Counted from the first letter of the stretch, positions 46,140-58,500 are shown. The stretch is 64,000 nucleotides of DNA from Ovis canadensis (GCF_042477335.2 NC_091249.1:52436001-52500000); one strand, 5' to 3'. Program-made: numbers and translations. Notes: a model not told the origin generated them from the letters alone.

Positions 46140-47740
46140 ATGTCCCTTGCTTAACGTCTTTAACTATCAATTTCAGGGTAAAATCTAAACTTCCTTGCAT
46201 GGCAAACAGGGCTTTTGTTATCTTGTCTCTTGCCTTCTACTCAAACTTTAACATCTGCCATTCTCTTGATCATTAGTTTTATACTTGAATTTCCAGAGAT
46301 GTCACAGTATTACCCATCTCTACCTTTCCTCTTATTTGGAAAGCTTATCTCAACCTCTGGATAGTTCTTATTATTCTTTCAAAACCTGACTCAGGGATCA
46401 TTGCTTCTGGAAAACTTTCTCTGATGTAATCAGGCTTCCTTCAGTTCAGTTCAGTCGCTCAGTTGTGTCAGACTCTTTGAGACCCCATGAATCACAGCAC
46501 ACCAGGCCTCCTTGTCTACCACCAACTCCCAAAGTTTACTCAAACTCATGTCCATCGAGTAAGTGATGCCATCCAGCCATCTCATCCTCTGTCGTCCCCT
46601 TCTCCTCTTGCCCCCAATCCCTCCCAACATCAGAGTCTTTTCTAATGAGTCAACTCTTCACATGAGGTGGCCAAAGTATTGGAGTTTCAGCTTTAGTATC
46701 ATTCCTTCCAATGAACACCCAGGACTGATCTCCTTTAGAATGGACTGGTTGGATCTCCTTGCAGTCCAAGGGACTCTCAAGAGTTTTCTCCAACACCACA
46801 GCTCAAAAGCATCAATTCTTCGGCGCTCAGCCTTCTTCACAGTCCAACTCTCATACCCTTACATGACCACTGGAAAAACCATAGCCTTGACTAGATGGAC
46901 CTTTGTTGGCAAAGTAATCTCTGCTTTATAACATGTTGTCTAGGTTGGTCATAACTTTCCTTCCATGGAGTGTCTTTTAATTTCATGGCTGCAATCACCA
47001 TCTGCAGTGATTTTGGAGCCCCCAAAAGTAAAGTCTGACACTGTTTCCACTGTTTCCCCATCTATTTGCCATGAAGTGATGGGACCAGATGCCATGATCT
47101 TCATTTTCTGAATGTGGAGTTTTAAGCCAACTTTTTCATTCTCCTCTTTCACTTTCATCAAGAGGCTTTTTAGTTCCTCTTCACTTTCTGCCATAAGGGT
47201 GGTGTATCTGAGGTTATTGATATTTCTCCCGTCAATCTTGATTCCAGCTTGTGCTTCTTCCAGCCCAGCGTTTCTCATGATATACTCTGCATAGAAATTA
47301 AATAAGCAGGGTGACAATATACAGCCTTGACGTACTCCTTTTCCTATCTGGAACCAGTCTGTTGTTCCATGTCCAGTTCCAACTGTTGCTTCCTGACCTG
47401 CATATAGGTTTCTCAAGAGGCAGGTCAGGTGGTCTGGCATTCCCATCTTTTTCAGAATTTTCCACAGTTTATTGTGAGCAGGCTTCCTTAGTTAGGTTCA
47501 GTCTTTCTTCATGTCCAAATTGCTACAATGTTCTTGCACTGCAAAATATTTTCACAATCTATTTGCCTGTTAAAACAACCACACCTGTATACACTGACAT
47601 AATTTGCTTTACTCATCTGATAGTCCCTCAACTCTATTCCCTTTACTTCATTCATAGTTTCTTAAAGGCCTGTGACTTTTTTCTTAAAGTTTCCAGTGTG
47701 CAATACAGTACCTGCCCCAAGGCTAGGAGAAAAACCAACC
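46140..47740 (-). mobile_element. L2-like LINE, split by BovB
   Basis: Antisense L2 3'-region wording on both sides of the BovB insertion: 46160-46441 ('cagggtaaaatctaaacttc', 'aaaactttctctgatgtaat') and 47490-47740 ('gtctttcttcatgtccaaat', 'tttcttaaaggcctgtgact', 'agtgtgcaatacagtacctg'). The two halves are collinear. Confidence 0.6.
46442..47478 (-). mobile_element. BovB LINE, 1-kb 3' part with open RT remnant and 11-bp target-site duplication
   Basis: Minus-strand BovB retaining a 165-codon open frame (47446-46949) of reverse-transcriptase sequence: LYAGQEATVGTGHGTTDWFQ, IGKGVRQGCILSPCLFNFYA and the downstream MAESEEELKSLLMKVKEENE. An in-frame deletion removes the catalytic Asp-Asp of the ADD box near 47205. 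Flanked by CAGGCTTCCTT at 46431-46441 and 47479-47489. 5'-truncated within the RT domain. Confidence 0.93.
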
Positions 47741-47745
47741 ACTGA

Positions 47746-48160
47746 GTTGTTTATAATTATTCCTTTTGTTTTCCTGAAATTGTTTTGACACTAAAGAACA
47801 TCAAGAAGGAAAAACATCCTCTATTTTATGACATGATCAATGTACCTTTCAACATTTTGGCACATATGCTAGATTCATTAAACTACCTTTGACAGCCCCT
47901 TCTGGTGTGAAATTAGAATCTATATTATTAAATACATATATATTAAACATTTAATAACTTTCAATACTGTATTAAATACTGTAAATAGCTTTGAAAACTG
48001 CTTATTTTTCCATTTAATATCCCTAAGATGACAGCTCACAGTATTTAGCAAGTACTAAAGTATTATTTCACAATAAATTAATTCAGAGCAAAAAAAGAAA
48101 AAATTCTGGGTAGAAAATTTGCAGTTTATAGCAATTATTAGAAGAACAAAGGAAGAAGAG
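47746..48160. other. Intergenic spacer downstream of ZNF354A
   Basis: AT-rich sequence with no gene or repeat recognised. It may contain distal 3' UTR of ZNF354A. Confidence 0.45.
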
Positions 48161-48702
48161 AACAGACTTTTATTTCTATTTTTAAATGAAATCCATGCAC
48201 AAAGTTTGACAGCAAGTCAGGAGAAGGACAAACCCCAGAAATTGAGAGGTAGTTTACAGTTTATTTTTATCTTTTATTTGGTCCTTTTTTCTAAAAAAAG
48301 TATAATTTCTTTAACCACATCTGTTATATGCTATTACAATGTCAGTTATTTAAAAAAGCATTAACATTTTATTTATTTCCATGGGAAATCGAGTGCACAC
48401 CTCCCCTCATCACCTAGATGCTTATAACAATTACATATGACAGACAGACTACACTGCTGTAGAAAGAAAACAATTATTTTACAAATGCCCAAAGTCAATG
48501 TCTCCAGTCAGGGATTCTTCATTTTAGGTTATTACAAACTGTCTGACAGGCTTCCTCATTATGCATTTCATAGGTTTGTCCTTAGGACTTATTATCGGAT
48601 GAGGACTAAACTATAGAAAGGTTTTTCATATCCATTACATTTATTATATCACTCTCATGTATTCTGGTAAGCTTTGGTTTTAGAAACATGCAACTCTACT
48701 TC
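48160..48702 (-). other. ZNF354A: ZNF354A 3' UTR (end uncertain)
   Basis: Sequence downstream of the stop codon. AATAAA signals on the minus strand occur at 48645-48640, 48377-48368 (two overlapping), 48278-48273, 48265-48260 and 48174-48169. The used site cannot be chosen from sequence. Confidence 0.55.
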
Positions 48703-50267
48703 CTAGGGGTTCTCTTCAATATGAATTTTATAATGATTAGTAAGAGATGACCTGTGATTGAAAAGTTTCCCGCATGTATTACATTCATAGGGTTTCTCTC
48801 CAGTATGAATTCTCTGATGGGCAATACGTGATGAGCTTTGTCTAAAAGTTTTCCCACATGTATTACATTTGAAGGGTTTCTCTCCTGTATGAATCCGCCG
48901 ATGTTGAATAAGAGCTGAACTTTGGCCAAAAGATATCCCACATTCTTCACATCGATATGGTTTCTCTCCAGTGTGAATTCTCTGATGATTACTAAGGGAT
49001 GAGTTACATCTGAATGTTTTTCCACACTCGTTGCATTTATAGGGTCTTTCTCCAGTGTGCATTCTCTGATGTTGAATGAGAGCTGAACTTTGTCTGAAGG
49101 CTTTCCCACACACTTTACATTTACATGGTTTCTCTCCAGTATGAATTCTTTCATGAATAATAAGTGTTGAGTGGGAACTTAAGGCTTTACCACATTCATT
49201 ACAATTATAAAACTTCTCACCAGTATGAATTATTCGGTGTCTATTAAGTCGTGAAATAGAAGTGAAGCCTTTTCCACATTCATTACATCTGTAAGGCTTT
49301 TCTCCAGTGTGAATTCTTTCATGTTGAATAAGAGATGCACTCTGACTGAAGGCTCTCCCACACTCACTACATTTAAAAGGTTTCTCTCCTGTGTGAATTC
49401 TCTGATGATAACGAAGGGATGAACTAGACTTAAAGGTATTACCACATTCATTACATAAGTAGGACTTTTTTCTGGAATGAATCCTCTGACATCCAGAAAG
49501 GGATGTACTGCAACTAGATGCTTTCCTACCTGGATTATATTTATAGGGGTTTTCTCCAGCATGGATTTTTTGATGTATAAAAAGGCCTGATCTTCTGCTG
49601 AAGGATTTACCACATTCTTTACACCTATAGGATTTCTCCACAGTATGTGTTCTTAAGTGTTTATAAAGGGATGTACTGAGAGTGAAGGCTTTCCCACATT
49701 CTTTACATATATAGGGTTTCTCTCCAGTATGAGTTATTTGATGTTGAATAAGTGCTGAACTTTGATTAAAGGCTTTTGAACAGTCTTTACATTTAAATAA
49801 TTTCTCTCCACTGTGGTTTTTTTCATGTTTACGAAGGGATGAAGTATTTATGAAAGTTTTCTCACACATACTACATTTATAACGTTTCCCAGCTGTGTTG
49901 GTTTTTTGTTGATTAAATAAACTGAAATTTTGTTTGAAGCTGTTTCCTTGTATTTCACGTTTTGGTGGGGCTTTTTCTCTTGGGATTACCTGTTGCCTAA
50001 AAAAGACTGACTTTGGGCTCAAGTTTTGCCCAAATTGAGTATTTTTATGTTTTCTCTCTATAGTGAGGATTTTCTTGTGAGTGACTGAAACTATCTGCAC
50101 ACTTTCTTTTTTCTCCTGCTTTTTCTCTAATCTGCCTTCATATCTGCAGGGTTTTTCTGATTTGAAGTCCCAGGGTCCACTCCTTTTGGATCTTTTCATT
50201 ATCAGTTCCTGAAATGAATGACCTTGTGTTTGAGTTGACTTTGTGGTTTTATAACTGTTCTTCCATC
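48703..50267 (-). CDS. ZNF354A: ZNF354A terminal coding exon (C2H2 zinc-finger array)
   Basis: A nuclear DNA-binding KRAB zinc-finger repressor in human; this exon encodes everything after the KRAB domain. The acceptor CTCTCCTCTCCAG|GA at 50268 opens the exon in the phase that gives (G)[14 protein letters not shown], matching the known ZNF354A exon start. The exon gives 520 residues to a TAG at 48705; human ZNF354A has 605, leaving about 85 for KRAB exons not found here. A basic linker of about 155 residues leads into 14 finger units of C-X2-C-X12-H-X3-H spacing joined by TGEKP-type linkers. Thirteen are intact. The fifth ([20 protein letters not shown]) has lost its cysteines and first histidine, as in the human protein. 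Near-identity to human ZNF354A in my knowledge, plus the CLK4 neighbour, supports the name over ZNF354B/C. Confidence 0.94.
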
Positions 50268-50759
50268 CTGGAGAGGAGAGAAAAAACTGAAAATGTTTCA
50301 TGTGATACATCATTTGGCTACTAAATGTATAGACTGAATATTGATGGTATTCAAATAAGGTCTCAATATCTGGCCAAAAGATAATAAGAAAAACTTAGGA
50401 GATTTAATTAAGCAGTACAGAGAAATAAGCCAATAGAAGCTGAAAACAAGAGGGTGGAGAAAATACTAAACAAACCCATTTAAAGAGGGTGAGTGTAAGA
50501 GTGACCAGGAGAATCAGTTAATGGAAAAATGGAGAAGAAGGATTAAAAGGGGAGCCATAAATTGGAAAAGGCAGTCTGGGATCAGAGTCCAAAGCCCATG
50601 ACAGAATTTTAAATTATCTTCATGAGATTTCTCTTATTTGTATAATCATTCATAATCTGGAAAGTCTTCATCCCTTTTCCCTCATGCCAAATTCCTTTGT
50701 ATCAGTCAGAATCCATTCAAAAGTTAACTGAGTGTTTTTAATTGTTTTGTAGAAAATAA

Positions 50760-51345
50760 CAGTATTATTTTTAATTGGAGGATAACTGCTTTACAATAGT
50801 GTTGGCTTCTGTCATACAACAACATGAATCAGCCATAAGTATCCACATGTCCCCTCCCTCTTGAACCCCTTCCCCAACCCCCACCACATCCCACTTCTCT
50901 AGGTTGTCAGAGCACCAGGTTGAGCTCCCTGTGCCTATAGCAACTTCCCACTGGCTATTTTACACATGGTAATCTACATACATTAATGCTACTCTCTCAA
51001 TTTGTCCCACCTTCTCCTTCCCTTGCTGTGTCCAAAGTCTGTTCTCTATGTCTGCATCTCTCTTCTTGCCTTGAAAATAGGTTCATTAGTACCATTTTTC
51101 TAGATTCCATATATATGCATTAATATATGAAATTTGTTTTTCCTTTCAGATTTACTTCATTCTGTATTATAGGCTCTAGGTTCATCCACCTCATAAGAAC
51201 AGACTCAAATGCATTCCTTTTATGGCTGAGCAGTATTTCATTATGTATATGTACCACAACTTCTTTATCCATTCATCTGTCGATAGACATCTAGGTTGCT
51301 TCCATGTCCGAGCTATTGTAAATAGTAAACACAGGGGTACTGTGA
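50760..51345 (-). mobile_element. L1 LINE 3' end
   Basis: Antisense ruminant L1: 3' UTR ('taattggaggataactgctt') then ORF2 C-terminal remnant ([20 protein letters not shown] near 51240-51330). 5'-truncated. Confidence 0.88.
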
Positions 51346-51390
51346 GTTTACACAGTCCATTCCTCTTATTATAGGCACTCACCACAGTAC

Positions 51391-51411
51391 ATATATATAT
51401 ATATATATATT
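51391..51411. repeat. (TA)n microsatellite
   Basis: About ten TA dinucleotides next to the L1 end. Confidence 0.95.
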
Positions 51412-51752
51412 CTATACATGTAATTATACCTATTTATCTACCTATATCTAAATATATTTCACTTTCCTTTTCTATCCTAAGTATTCTTTGCAAGCAGATT
51501 AGCATGCCCTTTTAACCTACAGATCCTCCTAATGGCATCTGAATTATATACAAAATGTTCTATTAATCTTTCTCAACAATTTATATATAAATTTTTGAAC
51601 AATGTCAAATACTTTCAATAACTTATATATTAATTTCACACACATACACACGATTCAAACACTTATAGCAGTTGCCTCCAGGACAGTACATACAGAAGCA
51701 ATGAGAGGGTTTCAGAGGCACTTCAAACAGGAAGGAATTAGATCAATCTAAG

Positions 51753-52414
51753 AATTGATGCTTTTGAACTCTGGTGTTGGAGAAGACTCTTGAGAGTCCC
51801 TTGGAGATCCAACCAGTCCATTCTGAAGGAGATCAACCCTGGGATTTCTTTGGAAGGAATGATGCTAAAGCTGAAACTCCAGTACTTTGGCCACCTCATG
51901 CGAAGAGTTGACTCATTGGAAAAGACTGATGCTGGGAGGGATTGAGGGCAGGAGGAGAAGGGGACGACAGAGGATGAGATGGCTGGATGGCCTCACTGAC
52001 TTGATGGACGTGAGTCTGAGTGAACTCCGGGAGTTGGTGATGGACAGCGAGGTCTGGCGTGCTGCGATTCATGGGGTTGCAAAGAGTCAGACACGACTGA
52101 GCGACTGAACTGAACTGAAGGAGATCGGCCCTGGGATTTCTTTGGAGGGAATGATGCTGAAGCTGAAACTCCAATACTTTGGCCACCTCATGCAAAGAGT
52201 TGACTCACTGGAAAAGACTCTGATGCTGGGAGGGACTGGGGGCAGAAGAAGGGGACGACAGAGGATGAGATGGCTGGATGGCATCACTGACTCGATGGAC
52301 ATTGAGTCTGAGTGATCTCCAGGAGTTGGTGATGGACAGGGAGGCCTGGTGTGCTGTGATTCATGGGGTTGCAAAGAGTCAGACACGACTGAGCGACTGA
52401 ACTGAACTGAACTG
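51753..52414 (+). mobile_element. BovB 3' end with internal tandem duplication
   Basis: A plus-strand BovB 3' segment (from 'agaattgatgcttttgaact') ends in the gagcgactgaactgaactga tail at about 52117. It is followed directly by a second copy of the last 292 bp (52117-52414), with the same tail. The copies differ at scattered positions. Confidence 0.92.
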
Positions 52415-53204
52415 AGGTAACAACAGGAAGGCATGAAACTAAAGGCTGCAAGATAGAAAAGTAACCTTGCTAATGAATCAAGCAAGAGAGGTTATGCAAG
52501 CAACATACAAAAGAGTCAAAGATCAAATATAAAAAAGGTAAAAAGGGCTAACATGATAACATGGTAAAGAACAGAATTAAGTTAAATAAACTTTAACTGG
52601 GTAAGGATGCAACTAACTGAATATTAAATTTTGCCAGGGGAACAGGTATACATATAGTTATTTATTTTCTCCTGGGTTAGAGTAACCATTTCAAGGGTTC
52701 CTCTGCATCTTACTGTATTTTGACATTTCTACTTGACATTCACAATCTGTGTACAGATTGTCTCTGCTTGGTGAACATAATATATTCTACTTTTCTCTTT
52801 TCTTCTACTAGAGTCAACTTCTCAGTTTCCTTCATGGGTAACTTCTTCTATTCCCCCTTTAAAAATTGCTTTCTCTAGAGTTTGGGATTTTTTTCCCTTC
52901 ACTCTACACATTATCTTTGACTAATTTTATATGCACCCGTCTTTACTATTTCTTTTCCTCTTTTCCAAGGCACTGGTATTTGCCATGCAGGGCAAGTGAG
53001 AATAGCACTCATTAAAAAACAGCAACAACTAAGTATCAATAAATCATTCATTCAATCAGGGATCACATCTTCTGGAAAAGCCCACAGTGTATATTTAGTG
53101 TAATAATAGCTTCTTTTCACTTAGCCAATCACAAAATCTTTCTGCTCTTTCAAAATCTCTCTCATCTTTCCTATTTACTGTTATGGAAAGAAGAGGTTTT
53201 TTTT

Positions 53205-53224
53205 GTTTTGTTTTGTTTTTTTTT
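53205..53224. repeat. T-rich (TTTTG)n simple repeat
   Basis: Run of T with interspersed G (ttttttttgttttgttttgt) around 53196-53224. Confidence 0.8.
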
Positions 53225-53585
53225 AAATTTTCTGTTCATACCCTCCAAATTCCTTGTCCATCTAAATCTTGCTAAATATCAACTTTCAATAACATTATTT
53301 GGGTAGAAGAGTGGGAGGCAGTTATAAAACTGGAGTACTTTGCCTGTTGGTTGCAGGCTATATGTGCTGGGAAAAAGACAGAAAAATTCCAAAATTGTGG
53401 ATTGTCATTTATAATGTAAAGTTAGAGACCCTGCCTTAGTTAGAGACCTATACCTTTATATAGGTCTGTATGTAAAGACTGCTGTTTTATGACCAACAAG
53501 TTTACTAGAGCTCTTGAGCACTGGAGTTGGGTACCTAAATGGTACCCTGCTTCTCATGCTTTAATGTTTCTACCATAGTATCCTA

Positions 53586-53800
53586 ATTCTGGTGGCTCAG
53601 TGATAAAGAGTCTGCCTGCCAATACAGGAGATACGGGTTCAATCCCTGGGTTGGGAAGATCCTCTGGAGAAGGAAATGGCAACCCACTTCAGTATTCTTG
53701 CCTGGGAAATCCCTTGGACAGAGGATCTTGGCAGGCTACAGTCCATGGGGGTTGCAAAAGAGTTAGACATGATTGGTCAACTTAACAACAACCAACACCA
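53586..53800 (+). mobile_element. Bov-tA SINE
   Basis: Forward copy ('ctggtggctcagtgataaag', B-box-like 'gggttcaatccctgg', Bov-A body), ending in a CAACAACAACC tail. Confidence 0.93.
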
Positions 53801-53811
53801 CTTCTAGACTT

Positions 53812-55395
53812 CAGTCAGTTCAGTTGCTCAGTCGTGTCCGACTCTTTGCGACTCTGTGGACTGCAGCATGCCAGGCTACCCTGTCCATCACCAACTCCTG
53901 GAACTCGCTCAAACTCATGTCCATCGAGTTGGTGATGCCATCCACCTGTCTCATCCTCTGTCATCCCCTTCTCCTCTGCCTTCAATCTTTCCCAGCATTA
54001 GGGTCTTTTCTAATGAGTCAGTTCTTCACATCAGGTGGCCAAAGTATTGGAGTTTCAGCTTCCGCATCAGTCCTTCCAATGAATATTCAAGGTTGATTTT
54101 ATTTAGGATAGACTGGTTGGATCTCCTTGCAATCCAAGGGATTCTCAAGAGTCTTCTCCAACACCATAGTTCAAAAGCATCAATTCTTCGGTGCTCAGCC
54201 TTCTTTATAGTCCAACTCTCACATCCATATATGACTACCGGAAAACCCATAGCTTTGACTAGACAGACCTTTGTCAGCAAAAGTCTCTGCTTTTTAACAT
54301 GCTGTCTAGGTTGGTAACAGCTTTTTCTCGAAGAAGCAAGCATCTTTTAATTTCATGGCTGCAGGCACCATCTACAGTGATTTTGGAGCCCCCCAAAATG
54401 AAGTCTCTCACTGTTTCGATTGTTTCCCCATCTATTTGCCATGAAGTGATGGGACTGGATGCCATGACCTTGGTTTTTAGAATGCTGAATTTTAAGCCAA
54501 CTTTTTCATTCTCCTTTCACTTTCATTCTTCTTCACTTTCTGCCATAAGAGTGGTGTCATCTATTTGAGGTTATTGATATTTCTCCTGGCAATCTTGACT
54601 TCAGATTGTGCTTCATCCAGCCCAGCATTTTGCATGATGTACTCTGCATGTAAGTTAAATAAGCAGGGTGACAATATACAGCCTTGACATACTCCTTTCC
54701 CAATTTGGAACCAGTCCATTGTTTCATGTCCGGTTCTAATTGTTGCTTCTTGACCTGCATACAGATTTTTCAGGAGGCAGATAAGGCGGTCTGGTATTCC
54801 CATCTCTTGGAGAATTTTCCACAGTTTGTTGTGACCTACACAAAGGCTTTGACGTAGTAAATAAAGAAGAAGTAGGTGCTTTTCCTGGAACTCTCTTGCT
54901 TTATCGATGATCCAGTGGATGTTGACAATTTGATCTCTTGTTTCTCTGCCTTTTCTAAAATCCAGCTTGAACATCTGGAAGTTCATGGTTTACATACTGC
55001 TGAAGCCTGGCTTGGAGAATTTTGAGCATTATTTTGCTGGTGTGTGAAATGAGTGTAATTGTGTGGTAGTGTGAACATTCTTTGGCACTGCCATTCTTAG
55101 GGATTGGAATGAAAACTGCCCTTTTCCAGTCCTCTGGCCACTGTTGAGTTTTCCACATTTGTTGGCCACTGCTGAGTTTTCTGCATTTGCTGGCATATTG
55201 AGTGCAGCACTTTCACAGCATCATCTTTTAGGATTTGAAATAGCTCAACTAGGATTCCATCACATCCACTAGCTTTGTTTGTAGTGATGCTTCCTAAGGC
55301 CCACTTGAGAACTCATTCCAGGATGTCTGGCTCTAGGTGAATGGTTATAGCATCATGGTTATCTGGGTCATGAAGATTTTTTTGTATAGTCTTGC
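53812..55395 (-). mobile_element. BovB LINE, 1.6-kb 3' part
   Basis: The longest BovB copy in the window. On the minus strand it carries RT remnants: QTIIKAREFQEKHLL-type region near 54900, LYAGQEATIRTGHETMDWFQ, GKGVCQGCILSPCLFNLHAE, and a C-terminal part with KVCLVKAMGFPVVIYGCESW and IDAFELWCWRRLLRIPW. There are several frame breaks, including a 4-bp deletion at the ADD box (about 54560). Upstream sequence up to about 55158 matches the start of the RT domain. Not functional. Confidence 0.93.
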
Positions 55396-55399
55396 TCTC

Positions 55400-55990
55400 T
55401 GCCAATTCAGTCTCCACATTGTAACAGAGTAATCTTTCTAAAATTCACATTTTACCATGCTGCAAATTTCCTTAAGATCTTCCAACTTATCTTCAACTTA
55501 TAAGATACAGACTACTTAACATGGTGAACAAAATTTGTCATGATCTAACCTTTGTTCAGGCTGGAACTCATCTCCTTCCCCTGGCTTCTTGCCAGGTATG
55601 CTGAACTACATGCAATTTCTGGAGCCCTACATTTTTTTTTCGTGTGTGTATGTGTTATCTTTTCATATGCTGGAGACATCCTTTCCATTCCCAAATACTT
55701 ATTAAGTGCCTACTATGGGCCAGGTAAAGTTCTAGGGAATGTAGAGAATGTGATGACTAAGAATTTCAGTCTTTAAGGAGCTTATACCTTGGATTTTTGT
55801 TTGTGTGTGTGTGTGTGTCTGTGTGTGTGAAGGTGTGACAAATAATAAGTAAATAAATGACAACCATATGGATGTGTGAAGCAAGAGCTTCTAGGCGAAG
55901 GAAACAGCAAATATCGAAGTGTGGTGACTTCTGAGACACAGCAAAGAGGCTGTGTGGCTACTAGAGTGCAGTGAGCAAGACAGAAAATGG
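55400..55990. repeat. L2-like fragments and (GT)n
   Basis: 55440-55570 reads as antisense L2. 55690-55860 carries sense L2 3' wording ('attaagtgcctactatgggc', 'ttaaggagcttatacc', 'agtaaataaatgacaa'). A GT microsatellite lies at 55799-55830. Confidence 0.55.
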
Positions 55991-57048
55991 TAAATAATAG
56001 TGAAGCAATAGTTAAAGGTATATGGTGACTGCATTCTTATCACCTACTAACAGAACTGGAATTGCTAGTTGACTGTATGTGTTAAGAACTAAAAACTTAA
56101 CCCCGATTGTGCCAAGATGGAGACTATCTGGGATTTAATAACTACTTTTCATGGAACAGGAATAAAGACCCACTGAGTGCACAAAAGAAACACTGGGAGA
56201 AACATCAAGTATAGACATGCTTTTGAAAAGTTTTGTTTAAAGGAGAATAGAAAAACAGATTTGGGCAGTTTTAACTTTTTAATGGAAATAATTATAGCTA
56301 CAAGGTTCCATACCAATAATGGGAAACTCATTTCACTCTACTTCAAGTGGCAATACCTTAGTCCAAACATGTTTCCTGCTGAAGGGGACATGAGTCCTGG
56401 ATTGTGGACATCCCAACTGTTCTTTACAATCTGTTTAAAGTTTCTGAAAAGTCTACAGATGTGTCTCCTTAAGTGCATTCAACTTCTGCTCTTCTCAAGA
56501 GTCAAGCCTGGGCCTGAGCTATGTCATAAACAAGGCTATAACTTAGGTCAGAAGTTTAGAGACCAGGTGATTTTGCCAATGACTACCACCCCAACTAAAA
56601 CCTGGCATTAGGTCTAGATTCTCTTCCCTTGGTGCTTATGAATCTCTGTGCATCTCTCTTCAATCTTCTCTTCCCACATGATTTCATCCACTCCCATACC
56701 TCCAATGTCAATGATTATACTGACTCTCAAAACACTTTAGAGAGTTACTACCAGTTGCCTGCTAGATTTTCCATTTGTGTATTTTTCTTCAAATTCAGTT
56801 TGTCCAAATCTGAAACCAGTGCACTCCTTTAAAACTTTTCTTTCTGTGCTTCCTAGGTCTGAATTATATCATAACCTCCTCAGCTCCTTTGCCATAAATT
56901 CTTAGTTTCATCTCAGAACCTTCTCTCTCCTGTATTCCATGCTTAGTCAGTCATCAAATCCCCTTAAATTGTATCACTAAGATGTTTCTAACAACCATCA
57001 TTAATACATCCAAGTTCGGGAACTTCTTACTCTATAGGGACTATTGCT

Positions 57049-57178
57049 GCTGCTGCTAAGTCGCTTCAGTCATGTCTGACTCTGTGCAACCCCATAGACG
57101 GCAGCCCACCAGGCTCCCCCGTCCCTGGGATTCTCCAGGCAAGAATACTGGAGTGAGTTGCCATTTCCTTCTCCAAGT
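57049..57178 (-). mobile_element. Bov-A SINE with 10-bp target-site duplication
   Basis: Reverse Bov-A body preceded by a short CTG repeat (gctgctgctgctaagtcgct), flanked by GACTATTGCT at 57039-57048 and 57179-57188. Confidence 0.93.
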
Positions 57179-57289
57179 GACTATTGCTATTGACCTTCAA
57201 TCCTTTGATCTGTTTCTCACCTTTCCAATATTACTTCCTACCAAATTTAACCTTCTTACTATATAGAACTCTTATTTCAAAAAGCATTG

Positions 57290-57660
57290 ATTGTACTTTA
57301 TTTAACTCATTCTTCAAATATTTAAAAAGCACCTACAATATGTTAGGCTCTATCCTAGGTACATGATCCACAAAACATTCCAGATCTGGTAATGAAAAGA
57401 AACAGTTAACTTCTTGAAGGAGTTCACTATTTTTGCATCAGAGACATAAAAGGAGTAGGCAATCACATTGCAATGTGATAATTTATACAACAAAAACACA
57501 AGACAGAAATGGATACAAATGTGAGCTTAGAACAGCATCCAAACTACCCTCAGATAGTAGTGAGTGCAAGCAGGGAAGGCATACAGGTGTGGTCAAAAGT
57601 TTGGGGAAGAAATGTCTAAATGTCTAAAATGGGATTTTAAAGGCTTAGCCATAGGCTAGA
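57290..57660 (+). repeat. L2-like LINE fragment
   Basis: The text 'cttcaaatatttaaaaagca ... caatatgttaggctctatcc' follows the L2 3' end pattern. Diverged. Confidence 0.45.
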
Positions 57661-58089
57661 TGGATGGAGGTAGTGTGAAGGCTAAAGGCAGCATTAAAAT
57701 CTTTGAACCCAAGTCAACTTTCCAGACCTATATCCTTCCCTACCTTATTCTACAGGTGGTCAGATTTAAAATTATTCCTATAAAAATGTCACATGCATCT
57801 GAAGTCTCAAGACTTTCCACAGTCAGAGAACTGAGGGAGCTATTTGCTGAGAATTATACATAATACCACAATGGGGATAGGACTACAGATCTGAAAATGT
57901 ATTCCATAATGTTTATATGTTGATGAAAAAGAGAAATGCTGTTTTAAAAATTTTATTGTTTGTAATTCTAATTTTTAAAGCTTTGTATTACAGAAAATGT
58001 TCAACACGTACAAAAGTAGAGTGAACTGTACAATGAATGGCCAAGCCAGCATCGACAATTACTAATGCTCTTACAATTATTACCTTGTT

Positions 58090-58500
58090 ATGGGTAGAAC
58101 TGTATCACCAAAAAGATGTGTTGAAGTCTTAACTTCCAATAACTCAGAATATGACCTTATTTGGTAATAGTAACTTCACAGATTCAATCAAGTTAAGATG
58201 AGGTGATTAGGGTGGGATCTAATATGACTGGTGTCTTTATAATTGGAAAATTTGGACACAGGGATGCACAGAAAGATCATGTCAAGATACCCCTGGAAAC
58301 ACCAAATAACAACAGAAGCATGACTGGAGTGACCCAGCTGCAACCCAAGGAACAAGGACTGCTGGTCACCATGAGAAGGTAGGGAGAGGCAAGGAAGGAC
58401 CCAATCCGGAGTTTCAGAGAAAGCATGGTCCCACAAAACTGTGAGACAATAAATTTCTGTTGCTTAAAGCCACACAATCATGGTACTTTGTTGGAACAGG
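58090..58500 (+). mobile_element. MaLR (MLT1-like) LTR
   Basis: Carries the typical MLT1-type wording from 'gttatgggtagaactgtatc' through 'gaccttatttggtaatagta' and 'gactggtgtctttataattg' to 'aactgtgagacaataaattt' and 'ggtactttgttggaaca'. An old solo LTR. Confidence 0.7.

Noticed and set aside
48696-49154. 152-codon minus-strand frame with repeated EFxLERN text, and a similar one at 49230-49613
   Set aside because: Both lie inside the ZNF354A finger exon in another frame. Their periodicity is that of the 84-bp finger repeat.
53773-54343. 107-153 codon plus-strand frames
   Set aside because: Antisense to BovB reverse-transcriptase sequence. The same text recurs at 46563, 52087 and 59207, marking it as repeat-derived.
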